A stretch of 64,000 bases of DNA from Histomonas meleagridis (lineage: Eukaryota > Parabasalia > Tritrichomonadida > Dientamoebidae). Positions 38,063-47,179 of the stretch are shown piece by piece. Position numbers and translations under genes: made by a program. A model generated the notes under the pieces. That model was not told the origin of the DNA, did no database searches, and saw only the letters and a program-made list of their open reading frames with translations. The number at the start of each line of letters is the position of its first letter. Positions within the stretch are counted from its first letter, which is position 1. The stretch spans positions 620,001 through 684,000 of the forward strand of contig WSYJ01000099.1 of NCBI GenBank assembly GCA_020186115.1. Reading direction: 5' to 3'.

Positions 38063-39745
38063 TCTTATTTTGGATTTGATTTTTGCTTTCGGCAAAAATC
38101 AAATCATCCCAGGTCAAAAAAAGAAAGTTAATCTTCAATTAATTCATATAGTTCAAGAACAAAGGGGGTTATAGTCAAATTTGAATAGTAGGACGAATAA
38201 AAATCACACAATTATCATATATCGTTTCCGATAACGAAATCGTCAATGAGGGGATATTGATTTTTTCTAGGAGAATATGTAAAATTGATCATTATATATT
38301 AACTACAAATAATTTCTGTTGCGGATTATAAAATATTTTGAATCTGAATTAAAGACATGAATCAAAAAAAAAAAAAAAAAAAAATTACATAATTTGATAT
38401 GAATAGCATAAAATAAGATTTTAAGAATGGGTTTTTTGCTATCGGCAAAAAACATATCCTAGGTCAAAAAGAATCATAGTAAATTTACTATTCATGAATT
38501 ACATCGTTATCGGTTAACGATCTATTTGTAGTCAAATTTGAATAGAAGAACGAACAAAAATCATTCAATCAGTTGAAAAGAAAATAGACAATAAAAGGAT
38601 AATTTTGTCATATAAGATTCGGGAAAAGATTAATACACAGGATGACTGATAATTTTTCAATTGGTTTTAAATTATCATGCGAAGGGGGAAAAAAGTGCTC
38701 TTGAAAAAATTCAAATATAAAAAAACTGTTATTCTATTTAAAAAAGTTATCGTTAGAAAGTTTTGTATCGTTTGTACCAATATATGGCCGAATGTGCATT
38801 CACATATCGAAAATAACTTATATACGAAAATTACATGAATATGCCATCAATATATCTGAATTTTTTTGAGTTTATTAATATTTGATAGGTTTGAAAAGAA
38901 TTTTACATCAAGATTTTATATAATTAAATATAATAAATGATATTTCATCATTTTTCAAATAATTTCTGAATTTTTAATTTCTTAATAGATTAAGATATTA
39001 TTCTTAGTTTTTTATTAATCATAGATGCAACAATGTATTTATATATGATATATCCATAATATCAAGATCGGAGGGTGATCGCTATATACGATTATAATCC
39101 GATTATAAGTTATTGATATCATTTTACATGTTCAAGCGGTTCGAAGTCAAATTTGAATGAGTGGACGAATAAAAATCACTCAATCAGCTCGTATCGTTTT
39201 CAAAGACAATTTCAGAATAAAACATGCTCAAGAAACGGTGGTATCGAATCATATTTGGAAAAATAGAGGAGAAATCAACATCATTACATAGAATGTACAA
39301 TAAATTGAAAAATGTAATATATTCAAAATTTGAAAGCACATGGATAATATGAGATAAAAAAAATCGATAAATGTATCTCAAGTCAGAATTTTAAAGATAA
39401 TTTGCAAATTGCATTTGTATAAATATTTATATTGTATGAAATCGTTATGTTCAGAAAAAAATTTATAGTTTGTACCAAGATATTTCAAGAATGGACTCAT
39501 ACAGAAACTATTTTATTGATTATAAATTATTAATCAGGTTAAATAAGTACATCATCAAGGTATTACGAAAATTATCACATCATTCATTTTTTCAATAAAT
39601 TTATAAATTCAAGAAAATCAAGATTTCATATAATTATTTGGAATAAATAACAAATCACGATTCTATGATAAAATATCAATATTTTTATTTTTCAACAAAC
39701 CAAGAATAAATTTTTTGGCTGTTGACAAATTACAATGATGTCAAT
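38063..39745 (+). repeat. Long interspersed repeat, copy A (non-coding)
   Basis: About 1.7 kb that reappears inverted at 51765-53289. Matching landmarks include the hairpin TTTTGC(TTTC)GGCAAAA near 38088, the poly-A tract near 38366, the second TTTTTTGC(TATC)GGCAAAAAA hairpin near 38432, and ATATGGCCGAATGTGCATTC near 38783. Inside, the motif GTCAAATTTGAAT followed by GACGAA-type sequence and AAAATCA occurs three times (38174, 38531, 39146). There is no coding frame. It is probably a non-autonomous mobile element; ends and target duplication were not resolved. Confidence 0.7.
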
Positions 39746-40129
39746 AAATAACGTATCTTTTTGAGGAAATTGTAAAATTTTGATGGGTGGAAATCGCAAG
39801 TCGAGTTTAATACTATAGTATTAATTGAATTGGAAAAACCGTTTTTTATCAATGAAAAATGTTATCGTACATTTAAAACATAAAAAGAAAAAAAATGAAA
39901 TAGAAGCATTAAATAGAACATTAATTAAATAACAATAAAAATGGATTCCTTATTGTTCCGAAATCATAAGAATCAATATGAAAATAATCATAAAATCATA
40001 AGCATAAATGTTCACAAAATACACAAATTATACCTTCAATTGATAATATAAAAATAAACTGCTGATTTATTTATTGGTTACGAGATGTATTTTAGGTGAA
40101 TATGTATAATATAATATTTTGTACAATGT
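39746..40129. other. Intergenic spacer with a shared 30-mer
   Basis: AT-rich, no gene. A 30-bp sequence at 39782-39811 (GATGGGTGGAAATCGCAAGT continuing to TTTAAT) recurs exactly, inverted, at 54470-54499. Confidence 0.5.
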
Positions 40130-40594
40130 TTATCCACGGCGAAGAATAAGATATATCCCTTTATCAGTTTTAAATGGATGTGATGTTTCACCAATTTTTA
40201 ATTGCCATGCTGTTTTTTCAAACTTTTCATCAAATTTTCCCCAAACAACCCATCCTAACTCTCCATCTCTTTCTCTTGTCTCTGGGTCGTCTGAGTATTT
40301 ATTAGCCATTTCAGGAAAACTACTATCACCTTTCTGAAGTTCTGAAAAAATTTGTTCAGCCAAAGAACGCGCCTCGTCTAATGTCCTAGAAATACCATCA
40401 CCACCAAGCGAACCCTTGTATTTTATCAATATGCAAAAAAGATACATTGCTGGTGGCCATGGCTTTTTTGGATCTGTTCCAGGATATCTTACAGGGCGAA
40501 TCCACTGACTCTCATGTGTTTCCGAATTAAAGTAATAGCATCTTCCGGGGTATTTTTTGCTTTCCCTTATCTCCCAAGGATGAGGCAGCTCCAT
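40130..40594 (-). CDS. PIN1: PIN1-type WW-parvulin prolyl isomerase
   Basis: A 154-residue protein with PIN1 architecture: WW domain at about 4-36 (LPHPWEIRESKKYPGRCYYF, with ESQWIRP) and a parvulin domain from about 50 on (DEARSLAEQIFSELQKGDSS, FPEMANKYSDDPETRERDGE, LGWVVWGKFDEKFEKTAW). PIN1 isomerises phospho-Ser/Thr-Pro bonds. Several catalytic positions differ from human PIN1: His59 is Cys (LFCILIKY), the phosphate-gripping Arg pair is replaced by GG, Cys113 is Asp, and His157 is Tyr (GIYLILR). Cys113-to-Asp is normal in other parvulins, but loss of the Arg pair suggests relaxed phospho-specificity. TCAATTTATA precedes the ATG. Confidence 0.88.
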   Translation of the reverse strand: MELPHPWEIRESKKYPGRCYYFNSETHESQWIRPVRYPGTDPKKPWPPAMYLFCILIKYKGSLGGDGISRTLDEARSLAEQIFSELQKGDSSFPEMANKYSDDPETRERDGELGWVVWGKFDEKFEKTAWQLKIGETSHPFKTDKGIYLILRRG

Positions 40595-40700
40595 TATAAA
40601 TTGACTGACTTTGTTCGTTTTAGGCGAAAAAATTTTTTGTTTTCCTTGAAAATCATCGAATACAAATCTTTCGAAAACTCTAAAGCAAAATATTTTATTT

Positions 40701-41486
40701 TTAGATTTTTTCAGTTGCTTCGAACAAGTCCTTTAAGACAATTGATGGATGTAAATTTTCTTTAACCGTTTCAGTGATTCCAGTCATCACCAAAGCAGAC
40801 TTTGCACCAATTTTCTTCGCATATTCGATGTCGTGTTCACTGTCGCCGATCACCAAAATACTTTCATAATCTTTAAGATTTATTGGTAATTCAACATTTT
40901 CAGGCTTACCTATGATCATTGGATCAACATAAGATGGAACCTTTATGCTAGTAGCAAATGTATATGGACCAGGAATTATTGTATCGGAATTCCATGGAAA
41001 TTGAGAATCTTTACCAACGCAATAAAATTTACACTTCTGCTCAATAACATACCTTGTCCCAATTGAAGCATGAAGGAAGCAGAAATCAAAATCTTCTGCA
41101 ACTAATATTGCAGTCACTTTTGGATTCAAAGGAATTTCTTCAATTTTGCAATTAAGATGATCTTTAGTTGTGATGACTTCGAACCCAAACGATTTTAATT
41201 CTTCAACAAAAGAAGCACAACCTAATACATAAATTGTTGAATGATTATCGGTCTTTAATTGTTTAGCTGCCATTTTAGCTCCATCAACAATATCGCACTC
41301 ATCAATATCAATTTTGTTTTCGAGAAGTTTCGAATGTAATTGTTGTGTGGAAAATCTTGTTGAATTTGTAAGTAGTAAAACCTTGTAATTGTTTTCGCGG
41401 AGGTGTTCAATGAGTTGTGTTGAGCCAGGAATAAAAGAATCGCCCTTGATCAGAGTTCCCTCCAAATCAACCAATGCAACCTTCAT
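40701..41486 (-). CDS. HAD-superfamily phosphatase, NagD-like
   Basis: A 261-residue HAD hydrolase of the NagD/4-nitrophenylphosphatase (phosphoglycolate phosphatase-like) group. Motif I VDLEGTLIKGD has nucleophile Asp7, but the usual second Asp (DxDGT) is Glu9. Motif II KVLLLTNST, motif III Lys in IIGKPENVE, motif IV VIGDSEHDIEYAKKIGAKSA followed by LVMTGIT, the NagD C-terminal signature. The C2-type cap lies between motifs II and III. Substrate unknown. It ends 106 bp upstream of the PIN1 gene on the same strand. Confidence 0.85.
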   Translation of the reverse strand: MKVALVDLEGTLIKGDSFIPGSTQLIEHLRENNYKVLLLTNSTRFSTQQLHSKLLENKIDIDECDIVDGAKMAAKQLKTDNHSTIYVLGCASFVEELKSFGFEVITTKDHLNCKIEEIPLNPKVTAILVAEDFDFCFLHASIGTRYVIEQKCKFYCVGKDSQFPWNSDTIIPGPYTFATSIKVPSYVDPMIIGKPENVELPINLKDYESILVIGDSEHDIEYAKKIGAKSALVMTGITETVKENLHPSIVLKDLFEATEKI

Positions 41487-41542
41487 ATAATGTCACTTTT
41501 TTGTGTGACGATAAGTGTCACTTTTATTTTATGAAACGGTTT

Positions 41543-42409
41543 TTAAGTTTTGTCTGATTCAAGAAGATATTGAATAGCTTCAGAGGAATCGGTGTAGTTT
41601 TCATGAATCATTCTTATGTGTAATAGCTTGGAATATATTTTATCAATTGAGGATTTTGGGAAATTTTTGTTTTCATCATTATTTGATATAACATTAAATT
41701 CGTTATTATTATTGTTTAGTGTGGATTGTGAAACTCTGTTTTCGGAGGTTTTTATTTCTTTGTGCTTCTGTTTATTTAGTCTTTCTTTGCTTTTTTCAAC
41801 GAAATCATTTTCTTTTGATCCACTTAATTCTTTCTCTTCGGTAAAGGATTCATCAGAAGGTATAAAGTTTTTATGCGCTCTTTGATTTATTATTGAATTT
41901 GAGATGTGAGATTCAATTTGATTTTTGATGTGTTCCTTTTGGTCCAACAAAGTTTTTGGTGATATCTCAGTGACGCCTGTTTGGGGTGAATTACTATCAT
42001 TGATTGAACTTATTGAATAATCATCAAGAGATATGATTTGGTGTTGAGAGCTCATAAAAACTTCAAATTCCATTGTCTTTGTCTGCTTTAATTGAGCTGA
42101 TGAACAGCATTTGCTTGATGTATTGAGTTGAGATATATTTGGATTCATGAGTGAAATTAATAACTCTTCTGATTGGCTTAACGTATCATGCAAATCAGTT
42201 AGTTTAATTGGCGAATTTGATTGTGATAATGATTTACATACTTCAATCTCTTGTATTAAAACTATTCCGAGTTTCCTATTCCAATTTCTAAAATATTTAT
42301 TTAACAAGTTTTTTTGATATTTTTTCTGAAATGCTTCAAAAAGATGCTTATTGTAACGAGAAGTAGGATTGTTTTTTAGCTTTGATTTTGGTGAATAAGT
42401 GTGTTTCAT
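41543..42409 (-). CDS. Low-complexity hypothetical protein with one Sfi1-like motif
   Basis: A 288-residue basic, Ser/Asn/Lys-rich protein with no globular domain I recognise. One conserved-looking stretch near residues 25-48, FQKKYQKNLLNKYFRNWNRK, resembles a single Sfi1-type centrin-binding repeat (L-x3-F-x2-W). The rest is disordered, with poly-Asn and several Ser-Pro sites that could be phosphorylated. The ATG at 42409 is used. It is divergent from the ankyrin gene with only 63 bp between the two ATGs, so the genes probably share a promoter. Confidence 0.55.
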   Translation of the reverse strand: MKHTYSPKSKLKNNPTSRYNKHLFEAFQKKYQKNLLNKYFRNWNRKLGIVLIQEIEVCKSLSQSNSPIKLTDLHDTLSQSEELLISLMNPNISQLNTSSKCCSSAQLKQTKTMEFEVFMSSQHQIISLDDYSISSINDSNSPQTGVTEISPKTLLDQKEHIKNQIESHISNSIINQRAHKNFIPSDESFTEEKELSGSKENDFVEKSKERLNKQKHKEIKTSENRVSQSTLNNNNNEFNVISNNDENKNFPKSSIDKIYSKLLHIRMIHENYTDSSEAIQYLLESDKT

Positions 42410-42472
42410 TTTTTTCAAAATACGTTAAGAGCTTTTAGCAAAAATTTTCAATTACTTTCAGAAAGAGAACAA

Positions 42473-43735
42473 ATGTTAAACATACAAGAAAAAACAGGTG
42501 TAAATGTTTTAAGGTGTAATGAATGTTCTGATTGTACGATTAAGTTACTAATATCACTCAAGCAAATTATATTTAATTTAAGTGAAGAAAACTTTGATTT
42601 TTCATTGCAAAATACCATAAAATTATTTGATGCAAATTTTCCACATTCATATAATTTAGTTATTAATAATTTAGTTTATTATGCTTTTTATTCAAAGAAA
42701 ACTTTAAATATCGATTTGTACATAGATTATTTAGAATCAATTCAAAATAAAGAAGAAGAAATCTACAAAAAGAAACTAAAAATTATAAAATCTTTTGGAA
42801 ATTATTTAATTAAAACTCAAGAATTTCGGCAAGAAGCATATTATTTAATTGAGAAAATGATTGAACGAAATTTACTTAATAAAAATATTACCAAAAACCT
42901 CGGATTAGATTATTTTGTGCATTACAAAAAGGAAATTTATAGAAAGCCAAATTTTGACATGTATTTAAAAGAAAACTATGAAGAACTATCTAAGAATGAC
43001 TTTGCGATTCATAAGAAATTAATTAAAGAAGGAGTTAATCCATATGAAATTGCGAAAATAATACGAAATGATGAAATCGAAAAACTTCAAGAAATATCAT
43101 CACAGACAAATTTTGATTATAATCAAACAATTCCAAAATCACATTATGAAAGATATTCATTTATTAATTCAGAAAATGTTACATTAATTGATTATGCAGC
43201 ATTTTTTTCTTCAATTAAATGTTTTAAATATTTACTTATTAATGGTTCTGATATAGGAGATACAGGTAAATATGCAGTCGCAGGTGGAAATGAAGAACTT
43301 ATTCATTTATGCGAGCAAAATAATTCATCATTTAATTATGCATATGAAACAGCAATTGAGTTCCATCGAAATGATATCTTTAAATATCTTTATGAAAATA
43401 ATTTGGGGAAATATCCATATTTGCATGATGGAGAAGAAATTTTGGATGAATTAGGAAAGAAATGTATAACTTCTTTTAATATTGAAGCTCTTTTATACTT
43501 AAAAGAACATGGAATGGAAATTAATGGTATAATTATTAATGAAGCAGCAATAACAGGGAATATATATCTTATTAAACATTTTCTCCAAAATAATCAAATT
43601 CCAAGAAATATCTTAGTATTTGCAACAGGATCAAGAAATATTGAGCCTGTTAAATATATTTTAGAACAAAAAGGAATTGATATTAATGCTAAAAATATTT
43701 ATTTGTTTTATTTAGAATTTATTTTAATAATTTGA
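42473..43735 (+). CDS. DUF3447-type ankyrin protein (5' part of an ankyrin locus)
   Basis: Continuous frame of 420 residues. The helical N-terminus (TIKLLISLKQIIFNLSEENF) is followed by the trichomonad linker EIAKIIRNDEIEKLQEISSQ, then the DUF3447-type region (NVTLIDYAAFFSSIKCFKYL, GKYAVAGGNEELIHLCEQNN) and the first ankyrin unit (VKYILEQKGIDINAK). After the Lys codon the frame runs into the AT-rich spacer and stops (NIYLFYLEFILII). Further ankyrin units continue downstream to about 45236 in the 170-bp array. The true product is therefore either truncated here or extended by joining units. TCAATTACTTTCAG upstream fits an initiator. Proteins of this family are abundant in trichomonads; function unknown. 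Confidence 0.75.
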   Translation: MLNIQEKTGVNVLRCNECSDCTIKLLISLKQIIFNLSEENFDFSLQNTIKLFDANFPHSYNLVINNLVYYAFYSKKTLNIDLYIDYLESIQNKEEEIYKKKLKIIKSFGNYLIKTQEFRQEAYYLIEKMIERNLLNKNITKNLGLDYFVHYKKEIYRKPNFDMYLKENYEELSKNDFAIHKKLIKEGVNPYEIAKIIRNDEIEKLQEISSQTNFDYNQTIPKSHYERYSFINSENVTLIDYAAFFSSIKCFKYLLINGSDIGDTGKYAVAGGNEELIHLCEQNNSSFNYAYETAIEFHRNDIFKYLYENNLGKYPYLHDGEEILDELGKKCITSFNIEALLYLKEHGMEINGIIINEAAITGNIYLIKHFLQNNQIPRNILVFATGSRNIEPVKYILEQKGIDINAKNIYLFYLEFILII

Positions 43736-45236
43736 TATTCCAAAATAATATTTGGAAATTATTTAAATTATTTCAAACAGCACTTATTTTGGCATCTAGA
43801 AATGGTTATACAGAAATAGTTAAAATACTTCTTGAACAAGAAGGAATTGATATTAATGCCAAAAATATTTATTTGTTTTATTTAGAATTTATTTTAATAA
43901 TTTGATATTCCAAAATAATATTTGGAAATTATTTAAATTATTTAATACAGCACTTATAGAAGCATCTTATTGGGGAAAAACTGAAATTGTCAAATTACTT
44001 CTTAAATACAAAGAAATTGATGTTAATGCCGAAGGTATTTATTAACTTTTTAATATATTTATTTTAAATTTTTGATAGTTCAAAATAATATTTAGAAATT
44101 TTTTAAATTTGATACGGCACTTAAAATTGCATCTTACAAAGGATATACAAAAATCGTTAAATTACTTCTTGAACAAAAAGAAATTGATATTAATGCTAAA
44201 AATATAATTTATTTTAATATTTTTATATTTTAAAATAATATTTGGAAACTATTTAAATTATTTGATACGGCACTTAGATCTGCATCATTTCAAGGCAACG
44301 CAAAAATCGTTAAATTACTTCTTGCACATAAAGATATTGATATTAATGCTAAAGATATTTATTTGTTTTATTTAAAATTTTTATTAACGATTTTGGATTT
44401 CAAAATAATATTTGGAAACTACTTACATTATTTGAAACAGCACTTATGATTGCATCACAAAATGGTAATACAAAAACAGTTAAAATACTTCTTGAACAAG
44501 ATGGAATTGATGTTAATTTTGAAGACATTAATATTTTTTATTTGATGATGGTATTTATGTTTCAAAATAATATTATTTGTATATAAATTTTTGATAAAAA
44601 TGTTCTTTTCACTACAAAAATAGGAATGCTTAAAATACTACTCAAAAAAATTGATATAAATGTTAGAGATATTTGTTTATTTTGTTTCATATTTATTTTA
44701 ATTATAAATTCAGTATTTCTATTTTATGTTTCAAAATTATTTTCAAGAAATTTTCATATTATTTCGAACGGCACTTATTTGGGCATCTGAAAAAGGTTAT
44801 ATAACAGTCGTTAAATTTCTTCTTGAACAAAAGGGAATTGATATTAATGCTAAAGATATTTATTTGTTTTGCTTTATGAATGTTTTAATAATTCTGGATT
44901 TCAAAATAATATTTAAAAATTATCCAAATTATTTAAAACAGCACTTATATATACATCTAAAAATGGTCATATAGAAATCGTCAAATTACTTCTTGAACAA
45001 AAAGGAATTGATATTAATGCTAAAGATATTTATTTGTTTTGCTTTATAAATGTTTTAATAATTCTTGATTTAAAAATAATATTTAAAAATTATCCAAATT
45101 ATTTAAAACAGCACTTATATATACATCTAAAAATGGTCATACAGAAATAGTTAATTTACTTCTTCAACAAGAAGGAATTGATACTAACACTGAAGGAATT
45201 TATTTTGATTATTTTATATTTCAAAATAATATTTGA
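43736..45236 (+). repeat. Ankyrin cassette array following the DUF3447 gene
   Basis: Unit-opening ACAG/ACGG codons fall at 43777, 43947, 44114, 44267, 44437, 44768, 44938 and 45108; five of the seven spacings are 170 or within 3 bp of it, one is 153, and one is a double step over a decayed unit near 44600. Each unit encodes one ankyrin repeat (TALILASRNGYTEIVKILLE, then QEGIDINAK) and is separated by an AT-rich spacer with stops, usually starting GATATTTATTTG and ending TTTGGAAATTATTTAAATTA. Units are open; spacers are not. Confidence 0.85.
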
Positions 45237-45372
45237 AACTTATTTAAATAATTTTACGGTTTTGAAGATATTTTTGAACATATATAATGAAGTCAATGAT
45301 GTAAAAGGGTTGATTTTTTTTCACCCTGGAGGAAAATTGACCCAGAGTTAAATTTCTGTGTTAATGTATGTA

Positions 45373-45573
45373 AACAACAACTTTTATTATAATTGTTTGT
45401 GTTATTTTGTAGTTATTATTATAACACTACTTATAGTGTTATTAAATGGATTTCGAAACAAAAAATTAGATAATATTAAATATGAGTGTACAGAACAAAA
45501 TGTAAACGAATAAGAAACTGAAATAAAATTGGCTGATGATTTCAAAGAAGAAAACTTTATGGAACATATGTAA
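45373..45573 (+). pseudogene. Relic of a membrane-protein tail
   Basis: In one frame the sequence gives a hydrophobic helix (CLCYFVVIIITLLIVLL), a basic stop-transfer (NGFRNKKL) and a cytosolic tail ending ADDFKEENFMEHM and a stop, interrupted by one in-frame TAA. The tail end matches another relic at 54.1 kb (ADNFKEEKFIEQM), so it is a family feature. No ectodomain remains. Confidence 0.5.
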
Positions 45574-45894
45574 ATTTGTTTAAATTTTAAATAAATAATA
45601 AAACAATATATTCAATATTCAGATCATTAATTTTATTTTAGATTAAGTATTAAACTTTACAAATAAGTAATCATATAATTATATAATTAGTCATTGTGAA
45701 GTTATTTTATAACATTAATTAATGAAGCTTTTATTATTTTGAGTACTATATAACATAAATACACTTTAAAATAAATATAAAAGACATTTTATATGGTTTA
45801 GTACACTTGACTCCTCATGTACAATTCTTTATTTATATATTTATTTTAAACAGATTTCTTTTGTCACTTTTATACAAATAAACGTTTTCTTGTC

Positions 45895-45902
45895 TCATTG
45901 GG
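45895..45902 (+). promoter_or_regulatory. Initiator-like element of the kelch gene
   Basis: TCATTGGG directly precedes the ATG at 45903, giving a leader of about 6 bases, typical for trichomonads. Confidence 0.5.
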
Positions 45903-47069
45903 ATGGGAAGTGACATCAGTTCCCCTACAAATTTTTCCGATGTCTATGTTCCTATGGGCGGTATACGTCTCAACAGTGAAAAAGATAAAGAAAACAACCT
46001 TTCATCTCAAGCACCACAAAGAACCCGACGAAGTCATATTGTCAAAACTTTTTTTTCAGGTGTATGGTCAGTTGAAACTATAGCATCTGATTTAGCTCCT
46101 CCACCAAGAACTGGCCAATTCACATGCTTTTCTGAATACAGAAAATCAACAATAATTGGATTTGGAATTGATGACAATGGCAATTATTACAATGATATAT
46201 GGCTTTTCGATGTTATTAATCGCGCATGGTCTAATCTCAACCTCTCAGGAATTCCGATTTCACCTCGATCTGGGTCTCGAGGAGTAGCCGTTGAAAACAT
46301 GCTCTTTGTTATTGGCGGTGTCAATGGCCTCAATTATTACAATGACATTTACTCAATAGACCTTAATACAGGATTCACCCAAATCATTGAAACGAATGGC
46401 AATGTTCCAACACCACGAAGCTCCTTTGTTCTTTCTTCATACGGCACTCAACTATTTCTGTGGGGTGGTTACAATGGGACATGGCCCTCCGAGTTATATG
46501 TTTTAGATCTAAATTCATTAACATGGGAAATGTTACCTAAAGATGTAATGGGACGTAGTAATTCTGCGTTTGAGGTTGTTGATCATCTTGTTTATATATA
46601 TGGCTCATCTAAGACAGGTGGTTTACTTGTGATAAATATGATTGACAGATCAATAGAAACTCTTCCAACAACTGGACCAGAACCATCTCCATCACTTCTA
46701 GATGCTACTCTAGTTCATTTTGACACATATTTGATGTTTATTGGCGGGAAATCTTCGACGACAACAACATTTTTATATGCGCTTGATCTTAATAAGATGC
46801 GATGGTTTATGTTTCACATACTTCCCGATGGTGATACCTTATCTGCTGCTGACGGAACCATTAATGAGCTGGGAATGTTTATGATTCCAAGGACTTACTC
46901 ATTGAGCGCAGTTTACGATGCATCAAAAAGAGAAATCATCGCCTTTTTGGGGCACCCCGCAATGGAACAGAGAAATTTAACGGTCTTGGGAGTTGGGGAG
47001 GCTTTGGCGGCACTTCACCTGAGAAGTGATATGTATGATGTGATTCAGCATCAGGAAAATATGAAATAA
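45903..47069 (+). CDS. Kelch-repeat protein
   Basis: A 388-residue protein with about five to six kelch repeats forming a beta-propeller from residue 65 on. The units have the kelch pattern of a hydrophobic strand, GG, then Tyr and Trp spaced apart: MLFVIGGVNGLNYYNDIYSI, QLFLWGGYNGTWPSELYVLD, YLMFIGGKSSTTTTFLYALD, each preceded by PRS/PRT (PPPRTGQFTC, ISPRSGSRGV, PTPRSSFVLS). There is no BTB or F-box. The N-terminus MGSDIS could be N-myristoylated. Role unknown; such propellers usually bind proteins or actin. Confidence 0.85.
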   Translation: MGSDISSPTNFSDVYVPMGGIRLNSEKDKENNLSSQAPQRTRRSHIVKTFFSGVWSVETIASDLAPPPRTGQFTCFSEYRKSTIIGFGIDDNGNYYNDIWLFDVINRAWSNLNLSGIPISPRSGSRGVAVENMLFVIGGVNGLNYYNDIYSIDLNTGFTQIIETNGNVPTPRSSFVLSSYGTQLFLWGGYNGTWPSELYVLDLNSLTWEMLPKDVMGRSNSAFEVVDHLVYIYGSSKTGGLLVINMIDRSIETLPTTGPEPSPSLLDATLVHFDTYLMFIGGKSSTTTTFLYALDLNKMRWFMFHILPDGDTLSAADGTINELGMFMIPRTYSLSAVYDASKREIIAFLGHPAMEQRNLTVLGVGEALAALHLRSDMYDVIQHQENMK

Positions 47070-47179
47070 TGCGTTTTCAATCATTTGTGAATAAATTATT
47101 CTTTAAAATTCTTTTGATTTTAATACAAAATCAATTAATTCATCTATAAAAACTCAAAACGCATTAAAAACTCAGAGTT

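Noticed and set aside
38366-38388. Long A tract as a possible retroposon tail
   Set aside because: It lies inside the long repeat and is present (as T tract) in the inverted copy, so it is an internal microsatellite, not a 3' end.
43774-43780. ACAG at unit starts as a 3' splice site of canonical introns
   Set aside because: Several units have ACGG instead (synonymous Thr codon), so the AG is not invariant, and no GTAYGT donor is present at the spacer heads.
43736-45236. Regular short-period array considered as CRISPR or satellite
   Set aside because: Units encode ankyrin repeats and vary as protein-coding modules; the genome is eukaryotic.
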